A stretch of 64,000 nucleotides of DNA. Origin: Akkermansiaceae bacterium. GTDB taxonomy: Bacteria; Verrucomicrobiota; Verrucomicrobiia; Verrucomicrobiales; Akkermansiaceae. The stretch is taken from contig JACKPZ010000002.1 of the NCBI GenBank assembly GCA_024233135.1, forward strand, positions 218,874 to 282,873, written 5' to 3'. The notes beneath the pieces were generated by a model. The model was not told the DNA's origin, did no database searches, and was given only the letters and a program-made list of their open reading frames with translations. This document shows, piece after piece, positions 1 through 8,894 of the stretch (position 1 is its first letter; every line of letters starts with the position of its first letter). The position numbers were made by a program, and so were the translations under genes.

Positions 1-990
1 CCAGGAGCTTCCGTCGTCGAGGCCCCAGAAGGTGACCCGGCCGAGGTGTTTCCGGTTCCGGAGGAAGACTTCAAACAACGAGGCGTAGCGATCGGCGAGT
101 TGCTGTTGGACCTCGGCGGGAAGACCGTCGACATAGGGATTGAGCTCCGGCGCGGCGGCTTCACGGCGGGAGACATCGGCGACGCCCGGGTTTCCACGCG
201 AGGGGAGGACGCTCACGTCGAGTTCGGTGATCATCACCTTGAGGCCGAGCTCCGCGAAGTCGCGGATGGCCGCATCCACTTCCGCGGACGGAGGATGAGC
301 CAGGCTGTAGTGGCCCTGCATGCCGACCGCGTCGATGGGCACGCCGCGCTCGATCAGTCGCTTGAGCATCGCGATGGCACGGGCGCGTTTGCCACGGTCC
401 ACCATGCCATAATCGTTGTAGTAGAGCTCCGCATCGGGATCGGCGGCTTTGGCGAAACGGAACGCGTGCTCGATGAAATCCTCGCCGATGATGCGTTTCC
501 ACGGCGAGTCCCGCAGTCCTCCGGGGCCGTCGGAAACCGCTTCGTTGACGACATCCCAGCCATGGACGCGTCCTTTGTAGCGGCCTACGACCGTTTCGAT
601 GTGTTCCCTCATCCGCGCGAGCAATTCGTCGCGGGTGGCGTCTCCCCCGCCCTCGCCGCGGAACACCCAGTCCGGCGTCTGGCTGTGCCAGACGAGCGTG
701 TGGCCGATCACCTTCATCCGGTGCTTCTTCGCGAACGCGAGATAGGCGTCCGCGGCGTCGAAACGAGAGCGTCCCGGCGCCGGATGGATCCCCTGCCACT
801 TCATGTCGTTCTCCGCGGTAACGGCGGAGAACTGGCGGGCGGCGAGTTTCGATGCGGCGGGGTTGCGGCCGTCGACCTGCGAGGAATTGAGCGCGACGCC
901 GATGAGGAAATCATCGTCAAACGCCTCGCGCAGAACCGGCTCCGCGGCGGCGCAGGAGCAAACGAGCAGAACGAGGGCGAAGCGGATCAT
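1..990 (-). CDS. GH10 endo-1,4-beta-xylanase (3' end beyond window)
   Basis: The 330 codons visible encode a secreted family 10 glycoside hydrolase, expected to cleave internal beta-1,4 bonds of xylan. A Sec-type signal (MIRFALVLLVCSCAAAEP) precedes the TIM-barrel domain. Family motifs are visible: HTLVWHSQTPDW near residue 97, WDVVNEAVSD holding the acid/base Glu (about residue 150), ITELDVS holding the nucleophile Glu (about 256), and VTFWGLDDGSSW at the window edge. The ATG at 990 is chosen because it gives the signal peptide; it lies 9 bp after the stop of the GH127 gene on the same strand, so the two are probably co-transcribed. The C-terminus lies left of the window. Family assignment is firm; substrate is inferred from the family. 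Confidence 0.93.
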   Translation of the reverse strand, partial: MIRFALVLLVCSCAAAEPVLREAFDDDFLIGVALNSSQVDGRNPAASKLAARQFSAVTAENDMKWQGIHPAPGRSRFDAADAYLAFAKKHRMKVIGHTLVWHSQTPDWVFRGEGGGDATRDELLARMREHIETVVGRYKGRVHGWDVVNEAVSDGPGGLRDSPWKRIIGEDFIEHAFRFAKAADPDAELYYNDYGMVDRGKRARAIAMLKRLIERGVPIDAVGMQGHYSLAHPPSAEVDAAIRDFAELGLKVMITELDVSVLPSRGNPGVADVSRREAAAPELNPYVDGLPAEVQQQLADRYASLFEVFLRNRKHLGRVTFWGLDDGSSW

Positions 991-999
991 CGATGAACC

Positions 1000-3422
1000 T
1001 CAACGTTGCCCGCCGGCGTTTCGTTTCATGAGCCGCACTTCGAAAACACCGCCGGCGACCTGGACTTTCGCGGAGAAACGGACATGGAGTTTGCCCTCCG
1101 TCGCCGTGTTTCGAATGGCGGCGGGGATCAGATACCGCTTGCGGATGAAACGCCCGGGCTGGCTGCCGTCGAGAGTCTCGGTCGCGATCACCGAGCCGTT
1201 GACGAGAATGTCGAAGCTGCGCCCCGCGTCGCCGCCCCAGTACATCACTTCGAGGTCCGCCGCCTCCTCTCCGCGCATATCGAGCGTGTATTGGAACCAT
1301 TTGCCGTGCCGCCAGTGGCGTCCTTCGTGGATGCCCGTCTCGGTGTCCTCGCCCTTGAAATCATGCTCGACCTCGGGTTGCTGCTCGCCAGCGGTGACCA
1401 TGTCGATGGTGGCGGCCTCAAGGGCGGCCTTTTCCTTCTCCTCGGCGGCGGTTCTCTCCTTGAGGGCGGCGAGTTCCTCCGCGGAGGTCAGCTGCCAATA
1501 CATCTGATAGCGCTCGTCGTGCAGGGCGAAGAACGGTTCCAACAGAATGCCTCCTTCGGGTGCGGGTTCGACCACTTCGGAGAGACGGAAACGCAGCGGA
1601 CCATCGTCCGGCGCGGGTTTCAAATGAGCCGCCACCTGCTCGGCCGAGCCGACGATGACGGGCGCTTGGTCGAGCGGCCGGGTGGGTCCATGTGCGATGT
1701 GGCCCATGCGGCTGCCGTCGGCCCGCAGACCGGTGAGATCGCCCTTGCCGGCCGGTGCGGCGAGAACGACCGGGCCGTGAAGAATGGCCGCCCAGTCGGA
1801 TCCGTCGGGCAGACGCTCGATGCTCGTATGCATCGGCAACGCGAACTCCACTTTGTCGCCATCCATCCACTCGCGCCGGATCTCGGCATAGGACGACGGC
1901 TTCGAGGAAACCCCGGCCGCCTCCCCGTTCACGGTGATCTTGAAGCCATCCTCAGGAAGCCATGAAGGATGACGGAGACGCAGCGTGAAGGTTGAGGGCT
2001 TGGCGAGATCCATCGTGATCGTGCTCCGTTCCTCGAAGGGAACTTCGTTTCCTGACGCAGGCGGATGCCGCCCGAAACCTTGAGCTCCGAAGGAATGAAG
2101 AGGTTCACATGGATGCCATCCTTGGCCTTGGCATAGATGAACTCGCCGTATTTCCCCGGGTTTTCCATCCCGCTGCCGACGCAGCACCAGAAACAATGGT
2201 CCGGCTCGGAATAGACCCGATAGTGCAGGGGCCGGATGGGCGTGAAATACACATATCCCGGGTGCTCCGGGTGGATCGATGCGAGGATGTGGTTGTAGAG
2301 GGCGCGCTCGTAGTAATCGGCGTATTCCGCCCGGGGTTCCATCTCGAAGAGATCCTCGGTGAGACGCAGCATGTTGTAGGTGTTGCAGGTCTCCGGGCCC
2401 TCGCGGCTTTCGAGAAGCCTGCGGAAATCGTCGAGCGGATGAAAATGCTCGCCCACGCTGTTGCCACCGAACGCCACGCTGCGGTGTTTGGTCACCGTTT
2501 CCCAGAAGAAGCGGGCGCCGGTGGCGGCCTTGTCGTCGCCGGTCAGCATCGCCTCGCGGGACAGGCCGATCACCTTCGGGATCTGCGTGTTGGCATGCAG
2601 GCCGGTGAGTTTGTCCTCACGTTTCATCAACGGGTCGAGCACCGCGGCGTGGTTGAAACGATAGGCCGCGTCGAGATACTTGCGATCGCCTGTGATCGCG
2701 TAGATGTCGGCCATCGTCTCGTTCATTCCGCCGTGCTCGGCGCGCAGCATTTCCTGCATCTTCGCGTCGCTGAGGCCCGAGATCAGGTCGACGCACCAAT
2801 CACCCATGCCGATGAGCAGCGGCCTCGCCTTCTCCATTCCGGCGACCTGCCAGGCGTCGCGCAGCCCGGCGAAAGTCTTGTGGACGTTGTACCAGGGCAC
2901 CCATTTGCCGTTGAGTCCGAAGCCGTTCGCCTCGATGCGGCCCGACTTGACGTTCTTCCAGAGTTCGCGGCTTCCGGGCACGCCGCCGATGTAACCGTCG
3001 CCGTTCGCCTTTTGGCAGCGCTCCATTTCGTCGAGCATGTACCTGAGGCGTTTCCTCAACTTGCCGTCCGCGGTGTCGTCACCGGCGGCGACCATGCCGG
3101 CCAGCGCGCTCAGGTAGTGGCCGGCGGTGTGGCCGTCGAGGCCGGTGTTCTCCCAGTTTTCATACGATGGCGCCTTCGGCTTGAGCCCCGCCTCGCGCAG
3201 GAACGGAGCGAGCAGGCGGTCGGGCTCGAGGGCGAGCAGATACCCGCGGTTGGCCTCGGCGGCTTTCTCGAAGGGCCCTCCGAGAATCCGGACCGATGAG
3301 ATCGGAAACAACGCGACCTCCCGTTCCGGATTCACCGGCGCGGCATCCGCCGGCATGGAAACAAGAGGAAAAACAACAACGCCGCAACGCGGGGGGCCAT
3401 AAGAGGATTTGGAAAGGATCAT
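1000..3422 (-). pseudogene. GH127 (DUF1680) beta-L-arabinofuranosidase, frameshifted
   Basis: A secreted enzyme of about 805 residues is split between two frames. The N-terminal part (3422 to about 2040) has GGPFEKAAEANRGYLLALEP, HGGMNETMADIYAITGD, GPETCNTYN and CCVGSGMENPGKYGEFIY. These correspond to the zinc/nucleophile cluster of GH127 (Glu-x-Cys and Cys-Cys). The C-terminal part (about 2040 to 1000) has the beta-sandwich region and a terminal domain typical of this family. Translation leaves frame inside the conserved strand LRQETKFP/FEERSTITM near 2034-2041, as if one base were missing. The ATG at 3422 is in frame but gives a poor signal peptide. A better one (MAPRVAALLFFLLFP) lies in another frame at about 3399, hinting at a second indel. 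Decay or sequence error cannot be separated here. Confidence 0.82.
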
Positions 3423-3585
3423 GGTTCTCACAAGGGGTTTTGACGACACGGTGACATCCATACACGCGGAATCCGGCCGTCCAATCCGACATCGTGTTTT
3501 ACCGTCATTCCGTGGTGCGAGCGCGGTCGGCCACCTCCCCTCTTGCGCCACGCCAGAAAGCCCGCCCATACTCACCCACCCGATC

Positions 3586-4124
3586 ATGTTTTCAAGATCA
3601 CCCGCTGCGGACATCCGTGTTTCCCTTTCGATCCCCCGCTACGCGGAGGAACTCTTCGCCCTCACGGATCGGAACCGCGCGTTTCTCCGCCAATGGCCCC
3701 TGGCTCGATGAAACGACGAGGCCGGACGACACCCAGGCGTTTCTTGAAACGCAACTCCACCGCTTCGCCGGCGGCGGCTCCCTCCACCACGATCTTCCAC
3801 AAGGGAGAGATCGCCGGGGTGGCGGGTTTCAACACGATCGACCGCGACAACCGGATCGGATCCATCGGATACTGGCTCGGCGAGGAGTTCAACGGCAGGG
3901 GAATCATGACAACGGTCATACGCGACCTCATCGGAGTGGGAAGGGAGTTTTACGCGTTGCAACGGATCGAGATCCGCTGCGCGACCGGAAACCGGCGGAG
4001 CCGCGCGATTCCCGAGCGCCTCGGCTTTTCCCATGAGGGCACCCTCCGGCGCGCGGAAAAGTTGTATGACCATTGGTATGATCACGAGGTGTACGGGCTT
4101 TTGCTGGATGACCGCGCATCTTGA
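3586..4124 (+). pseudogene. GNAT acetyltransferase (RimJ/RimL type), two frame breaks
   Basis: The pieces of one RimL-like N-acetyltransferase lie in three frames in order. They are RYAEELFALTDRNRAFLRQW (frame of 3586), then WLDETTRPDDTQAFLETQL (about 3708-3785), then FHKGEIAGVAGFNTID through IGYWLGEEFNGRGIMT, the acetyl-CoA region, and RAIPERLGFSHEGTLR to YDHEVYGLLL. Reassembled, the parts give a normal-length protein of about 178 residues. Breaks lie near 3700-3710 and 3785-3800. The family would transfer acetyl from acetyl-CoA to an amine, typically a protein N-terminus or an antibiotic; the substrate is unknown. As written, the gene cannot make a full enzyme. Confidence 0.75.
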
Positions 4125-4140
4125 AACCCCGAACGGACCG

Positions 4141-5162
4141 ATGAAGCAAACGACACCACTCATTCTTGCCTGTTTCGCGTTCACGGCATCCTCCGCTCTC
4201 GGGCAGCAGCGGAAAGTTGGCGACCTTGCGAAACTCCAAGACACCGTCGAGATCGTTTTCGTCCGGGAAAGACCGACTCCGGATGGAGACTTCGAGTGGG
4301 TTCCGCGAGGAAAGCCGATCAAGGCGGGAGCCGCCGAAAAACGGATGCTGGAGAATCTGAGCAAGGTCGAGTTGACGAATCCACAAGTTCCTCTGGTCGG
4401 CGACCTCGGTGTCGTCGCGCTTCGTGGGAGCGATGACAAAATCATCACCATTCTCGGGTGGACGAACTCGGCATCACCTTCTGGGCCATGGAGGCGTCGG
4501 ATGCGAAAGGAAACTACCGCCACAAAACCGGTGGATACCTGGAAGGAGGAAAATCGACGGAGCTCGCCCGATGGATGTATGCGGGCTTATCCGAACACTG
4601 GCCGGAAGAAATGGAGAAGCGGGAGATGGAATGGCATGCGATGCACGACCCCTCGGTTGACACCCAGATCGATTTTCTGAAAGGCCACAAGTCAGCAGCC
4701 GATGCTGGAGCATCCACATCCAAAGGTGGAACGAACGCTCAAACCGCTTCCGCTGCTGCAATCATCCAAGGAAAGATTCTGAAAGAGGCCGCGGACTCGT
4801 GGGATCAATGGAACTCCGTCGCCCGGGAACTTCGGCAACTCAACAGCGCATACGAACGCGACGGGGCACTGCCGCGGCGGCAGATGGACCGAAGAAAGGA
4901 ACTCTTTTCGATCGCCCGGACCGCCATCGCGGCGTGGGAAAAGGTCATCGCGATGGTCGAACCCGGCAAACCGATCACGGAATACCCCGGCATCCTCGCA
5001 TGCGGCGACATCCGCTATGATCCCGATACGAAACTGTACCACTTGCTGATGATGGGCGGATTCCAGGGAGAGACGAGAAGCACGGTTTGGAATCATCTCA
5101 TCGCATTCACCGAAAGCGGCGTCATCCACTCGATCACACGGACGCCTCCCACCAGCCATTAG
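4141..5162 (+). pseudogene. Secreted hypothetical protein, frameshifted
   Basis: The reading starts at ATG 4141 with a signal peptide (MKQTTPLILACFAFTASSALG) and continues to DDKIITILG. The sensible continuation (VDELGITFWAMEASDAKGNY onward) is in the +1 frame from about 4455 to the stop at 5162. Together they would make about 340 residues. The C-terminal half contains a helical segment and the strand-rich end YPGILACGDIRYDPDTKLYH. No known family was recognised. The break lies around the string CTCGGGTGG at 4452-4460. It is the third consecutive broken locus in this stretch. Confidence 0.6.
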
Positions 5163-5187
5163 AACCCCGCAACCAACCAGACCATCC

Positions 5188-5796
5188 ATGGAGAAGATCG
5201 ACGTCCGGAAACGCCTGTCCTCGCTCTACCGCGTTTCCCACAAAGAAGTCGTCGAGATGGATGTGCCGCCGCTGCGCTACCTGATGATCGACGGCGCGGG
5301 TGACCCGAACACGTCGCCGGACTACGCGCGTGCAGTGGAGGCTTTGTTTTCCGTTTCCTACACCACCAAGTTCGCGGTGAAAAAGAGCGGGCTTGGGATC
5401 GACTACGGCGTGATGCCTCTGGAAGGGCTTTGGTGGGCGGACGATTGGTCGGTGTTCACGGCCAACGACCGCGGCGCGTGGAAGTGGACGATGATGATCC
5501 TCCAACCGGATTTCGTTCCGGAGGAAATGATCCGCCGCGCCATCGGTGATGTGGCGGAAAAGAAGAAGCTCCCGGCGGTTGAAAAACTCCGTCTTGAGGA
5601 GTTCCATGAAGGCCGGAGCGCCCAGATCCTCCACATCGGTCCGTTCACGGAGGAAGGGCCCACCATCCAAAGGGTCCACGATTTCATCGACGCGCGGTCC
5701 GCACGGAGGGGAAAACACCACGAGATCTATCTGAGCGACATCCGCCGGGCCGCGCCGGAGAAGTGGAAGACCATCATCCGGCAGCCGATGGAATGA
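5188..5796 (+). CDS. GyrI-like small-molecule-binding domain protein
   Basis: 202 residues, intact. The sequence begins MEKIDVRKRLSSLYRVSHKE and has the hallmarks of the stand-alone GyrI-like/SOUL-like fold: VVEMDVPPLRYLMIDGAGDP near the start, LEGLWWADDW in the middle, and RSAQILHIGPFTEEGPTI near the end. Such proteins bind hydrophobic cationic small molecules, and some hydrolyse them. They also occur as the effector domain of BmrR/MerR-type regulators, but no DNA-binding domain is present here. It starts 25 bp after the preceding broken gene and is followed 11 bp later by a LURP-one-like gene, so a small + strand transcription unit is likely. Confidence 0.8.
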   Translation: MEKIDVRKRLSSLYRVSHKEVVEMDVPPLRYLMIDGAGDPNTSPDYARAVEALFSVSYTTKFAVKKSGLGIDYGVMPLEGLWWADDWSVFTANDRGAWKWTMMILQPDFVPEEMIRRAIGDVAEKKKLPAVEKLRLEEFHEGRSAQILHIGPFTEEGPTIQRVHDFIDARSARRGKHHEIYLSDIRRAAPEKWKTIIRQPME

Positions 5797-5807
5797 TACC
5801 TACCACC

Positions 5808-6290
5808 ATGAGATACAACATCCGCGAGAAATTCTGGTCCTGGGGTGACGACTTCCACATCCTCGACGAATCGGGCACGCCGGTCCATTTCGTGGACGGC
5901 GCGGCGTTTTCGTGGGGAAGCAAGCTGTCGTTCCAGGACATGGCGGGCAACGAACTGGCTTTCATCGAGCAGAAACTCTTCTCGTTTCTCCCGCACTACC
6001 GGATCCATCGGAACGGCGAGCTTTTCGCGGAGGTGCTCAAGGAGTTCACCTGGTTCAAGAAGAGGTTCACCTTGGACGTGCCGGGACCGAACGACTATCA
6101 GATCGACGGCAGTTTCTGGGATCACGAATACGAGTTCACCCGCGGCGGGCGGGTCGTGGCGCATGTTTCCCGGGCGATCTGGTCATGGAACCACTGCTAT
6201 GGGGTCGAGGTCGTGCCCGGCGAGGACGACATCTCGATTCTCTGCACCGCGATCGTCATCGACCAGGTGCTCCATGACGAGGATGACTGA
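5808..6290 (+). CDS. LURP-one-related (LOR/YxjI-like) protein
   Basis: 160 residues, from ATG 5808 (context CTACCACC-ATG). The protein consists of repeating short beta-strands with the pattern typical of LURP-one-related proteins: YNIREKFWSWGDDFHILDE, SWGSKLSFQDMAGNELAFIE, YRIHRNGELFAEVLKEFTWF, GRVVAHVSRAIWSWNHCYGVEV and a C-terminal helix ISILCTAIVIDQVLHDEDD. The fold resembles the Tubby C-terminal domain. Its bacterial role is unknown; membrane association is often proposed. It lies 11 bp after the GyrI-like gene on the same strand. Confidence 0.82.
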   Translation: MRYNIREKFWSWGDDFHILDESGTPVHFVDGAAFSWGSKLSFQDMAGNELAFIEQKLFSFLPHYRIHRNGELFAEVLKEFTWFKKRFTLDVPGPNDYQIDGSFWDHEYEFTRGGRVVAHVSRAIWSWNHCYGVEVVPGEDDISILCTAIVIDQVLHDEDD

Positions 6291-6367
6291 GGGGTTCTGG
6301 TCCCGCCGCACGGCATCAAGCAAGACTTGTCATCCGCGGGTCCACAGGACGATCTTCCTTCCATTCC

Positions 6368-6805
6368 ATGAAACCCGCCGTCGCCGCACTCGTCGTTTTC
6401 CTCTCCGCACAGACCGGCTTCTCCGCGGAGGAGAAGGGAATCCCCTACAACACCGTCAACCTCAGCATGAAGTTGCTGAAAAGCGAGAAGATGGACGGGC
6501 AGGAATGCGTGCCGTGGTATGTGAAGAGCAGCAAAAAAGGTGTGCCGCTCGATCCCGAAAAGGCCCGCTTCCGCGTCCGCACATGGGATGGTGACGAGCA
6601 CCCGCTCAAAATCGAGCCTCTCGCCGGCATCCCGAAAGACCGCTTGAGCGAAGCCGACAAGAAACAGATGGCCGACGGATACACCCACCTTCTCTGGATT
6701 CCCAAATCGAAGAAGGAATTCATGGACGGAGAAATCGTCCATTCCTTCGGAAAAGACTCCGTGGAAATGGTTCAAGGGCGCGCCATTTCCGGGAAGATCC
6801 CCTGA
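6368..6805 (+). CDS. Secreted hypothetical protein
   Basis: 145 residues with a clear signal peptide (MKPAVAALVVFLSAQTGFSA, cleavage likely before EEKG). The mature part is lysine-rich, with LSMKLLKSEKMDGQECVPWY and TWDGDEHPLKIEPLAGIP, and carries a single Cys. No catalytic motif or known family was recognised. It sits 77 bp after the LOR gene on the same strand and may be part of the same unit. Confidence 0.65.
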   Translation: MKPAVAALVVFLSAQTGFSAEEKGIPYNTVNLSMKLLKSEKMDGQECVPWYVKSSKKGVPLDPEKARFRVRTWDGDEHPLKIEPLAGIPKDRLSEADKKQMADGYTHLLWIPKSKKEFMDGEIVHSFGKDSVEMVQGRAISGKIP

Positions 6806-6914
6806 TGCCTCAACCCCGCCCGGTCTTTCCACCCATGAACATCCGACCCATTCATCCCGCGGTGGCCGCGGCGATCCAGTTGAGCCCGGGAGTGCGGCGC
6901 GGGTGGTGACAGGC

Positions 6915-7316
6915 ATGACGCATCCCGATCCAACGTCCATCGGCTGGGCCCGTCGGGTGAACCGCTCGTGGTTCGTGCGGGGCGGTCTGGACCGGACCGC
7001 CGAAGCCTGGATGGACCACCTCGCGGCGACGGACGAAGCCCGGTTGGAACAATGCTGCGAGACCGCGAGGAAGATGTGCGGCATCCGCGGGAAATCGGAG
7101 GACCCGAAGCCGTGGTTCTACGCCGGCCTTTTCTCGCAGGCGACCGAGGACGAAGCGCGGCGCTTCCTGCGGGAGCACCGGGTCACGCTGGCGGTCCTGC
7201 CGGCGACCCACGATGACGCGGAGTTTCGCCCCTGGCTGGCCGGCGTTTCCGGGGAGACCCGGGAGTTGGTAGCCCGGTTGCGCGGGGCGATTCGGGATCC
7301 CGGGGCCGAGCCCTGA
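6915..7316 (+). CDS. Hypothetical protein
   Basis: 133 residues from ATG 6915; in-frame GTG codons at 6903 and 6906 are alternatives. It is a soluble, largely helical protein with WFVRGGLDRTAEAWMDHL, CCETARKMCGIRGKSEDPKPWFYAGLF and a repeat-like C-terminus. No signal peptide, membrane segment or recognised domain is visible. The gene ends 24 bp before the left end of ISAs1 copy 1, so the insertion has not cut it. Confidence 0.6.
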   Translation: MTHPDPTSIGWARRVNRSWFVRGGLDRTAEAWMDHLAATDEARLEQCCETARKMCGIRGKSEDPKPWFYAGLFSQATEDEARRFLREHRVTLAVLPATHDDAEFRPWLAGVSGETRELVARLRGAIRDPGAEP

Positions 7317-7340
7317 GAAAACGCGACTCCACACACCTTC

Positions 7341-8602
7341 CAGGGCCCCCTCATTTTGGAGGGCTGAGTTTCAGGAAGGTTTCGAGCGTGTCGGTGCAGA
7401 GGCAGGCGCGCTTGCGCTTGCCGGCGATCGAGTCGCGGACGCTGGTGTCGTTCTTGAGCAGGTTGTGGCTGAGGCGGCGCAGCAGCGAGAGGTTGCGGGC
7501 GGCGTGGCCCATGCGGACCCTTGACGCGTCCTCGCCGTAAACAACATCCATCACCCAGTGGCACTGGTTCTCGATGCTCCAGTGGGTCCGGGTTAGCCGG
7601 AGCAACAGCCCGGCGTCGGGTGGCAGGCTCGTCAGGTAGTAGCGCTCCTGGCGGGTTGTGGTGCCGTCGGACAGATGGCGCACCGAGTGGAGGTGAACGA
7701 CGCTTCGCAGGTCCAGCCATGAGCGGCGCTCGTCCTCATCGATCCAGCCGAGATGGTCGGTGACGGTCAGGTGGCGCTCCTCGGTGCGCCCGTGGCCTTT
7801 GTCGAAGTCACTGGAATGCGAGACGACGTGGCCATCACGCCGTGTGCGTTCAAGGGCTTCCGGATCTCCAAACAGGCTGCGGACCTCGTCGTGCAGGACG
7901 GCGCGGTTGCCCTTGAGGGCCAGCAGGTAGTCGGCCTCGGCGTGACGGATGGCAATCGCGATTCTCTTCTGGCAACCCAGCGCGTCGAGGCTCACCACGC
8001 AGCCCTTCACGTCGAGTTGTCGCAGCAGCTTCGGCACGGCCGTGATCTCGTTGCTCTTCGAATCCACCAGCAGTTGCCCGAGGGTCAATCCACTGCCTGC
8101 CGCCCACGCACTGATGAGATGCAGCGCGTCGCTCTTGTCGGACTCCTGGAAGCTGCCGCGCAGTGTCTTGCCGTCGATGGCCACAAGTTCCCTGCCGAGC
8201 CGCTCGCTCAACGCCGCGCTGAATTCGATGAAGCACTGGTTGAAGCGCTCCGGATCCAGCGCGGTCAAGATGCGTCGGAAGGTGTCGTCGCTGGGCAGCC
8301 CGCCCGGCAACCTCAAACGCTCGCACAGCCACTTCTCGCGCATCTGGGCGAAGCGCTCGAAGTCCTCGAAGTCGTCCATCCCGCAGACCATCGCCGCCAG
8401 GGCGATGAAAAGCACCTCGCCAAAGTAGTGCCGCTTGGCACGGCCGTCTCGTGGATCCGGCAGGTTTTCGAACGCTTCCATTCCGGGAGGAAATCCTCCC
8501 GCATACTCTTCACTGCGGGTCTTCTTGCGAGCCATTCGGCCCGCTTAATTCAAACAGATGTTCCGTACAAGCCCCATCACGTACCAAAATGAGGGGGCCC
8601 TG
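7341..8602 (-). mobile_element. ISAs1-family insertion sequence, copy 1
   Basis: A 1262-bp element bounded by perfect 19-bp terminal inverted repeats CAGGGCCCCCTCATTTTGG (7341-7359 and 8584-8602) with one transposase on the minus strand. It is nearly identical to the copy at 50885-52146; three differences were seen (7674, 7720 and 7888). The 10-bp flanks (ACACACCTTC left, CAAAAAGGGT right) do not match, so no target duplication is visible. That suggests the element was rearranged by recombination, or that its flank was deleted, after insertion. Confidence 0.93.
7351..8535 (-). CDS. ISAs1-family DDE transposase
   Basis: 394 residues, intact. The N-terminal region FENLPDPRDGRAKRHYFGEVL matches the DDE_Tnp_1-associated domain. 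It is followed by the catalytic core with VAIDGKTLRGS (first Asp), CVVSLDALGCQKRIA (second Asp) and the C-terminal HWSIENQCHWVMDVVYGED (Glu region). Length and motif order are normal for ISAs1. The coding region fills almost the whole element; the stop lies inside the last bases of the left terminal repeat area. It differs from copy 2 by one residue seen here (HDEVRS against HEEVRS). Confidence 0.93.
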   Translation of the reverse strand: MARKKTRSEEYAGGFPPGMEAFENLPDPRDGRAKRHYFGEVLFIALAAMVCGMDDFEDFERFAQMREKWLCERLRLPGGLPSDDTFRRILTALDPERFNQCFIEFSAALSERLGRELVAIDGKTLRGSFQESDKSDALHLISAWAAGSGLTLGQLLVDSKSNEITAVPKLLRQLDVKGCVVSLDALGCQKRIAIAIRHAEADYLLALKGNRAVLHDEVRSLFGDPEALERTRRDGHVVSHSSDFDKGHGRTEERHLTVTDHLGWIDEDERRSWLDLRSVVHLHSVRHLSDGTTTRQERYYLTSLPPDAGLLLRLTRTHWSIENQCHWVMDVVYGEDASRVRMGHAARNLSLLRRLSHNLLKNDTSVRDSIAGKRKRACLCTDTLETFLKLSPPK

Positions 8603-8894
8603 CAAAAAGGGTCGGCGCACCATCGTCCATGCCCCTGAGATGACAATGGGATGAGGGAAAGCACGATCCATTGAGCAATCATGGACATCGGCGGACATGC
8701 TCCGCCGCTCCTTGTGACCACCTCTTCCGATTCTCTCCGCGGAAGACTTGCAACGGGAGACGGAGAAAACCAGGAAGCGCCTGTGTTCCGTTTGCTGCCA
8801 TTTTCAATTTTCGGAATCAAAGAAAGACAGATACGGAAAATGAATCTTCGATTCCATGCTCGCACTGTTGATGTGGCTGGAACAGCCTGCGCGC
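8603..8894. other. Intergenic region with no gene recognised
   Basis: About 290 bp between the IS right end and the agmatine deiminase gene. No convincing coding potential, RNA gene or strong hairpin was found. The last 80 bp become AT-richer (CCATTTTCAATTTTCGGAATC) and may carry the promoter of the downstream gene, but no clear -35/-10 pair can be named. Confidence 0.5.
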
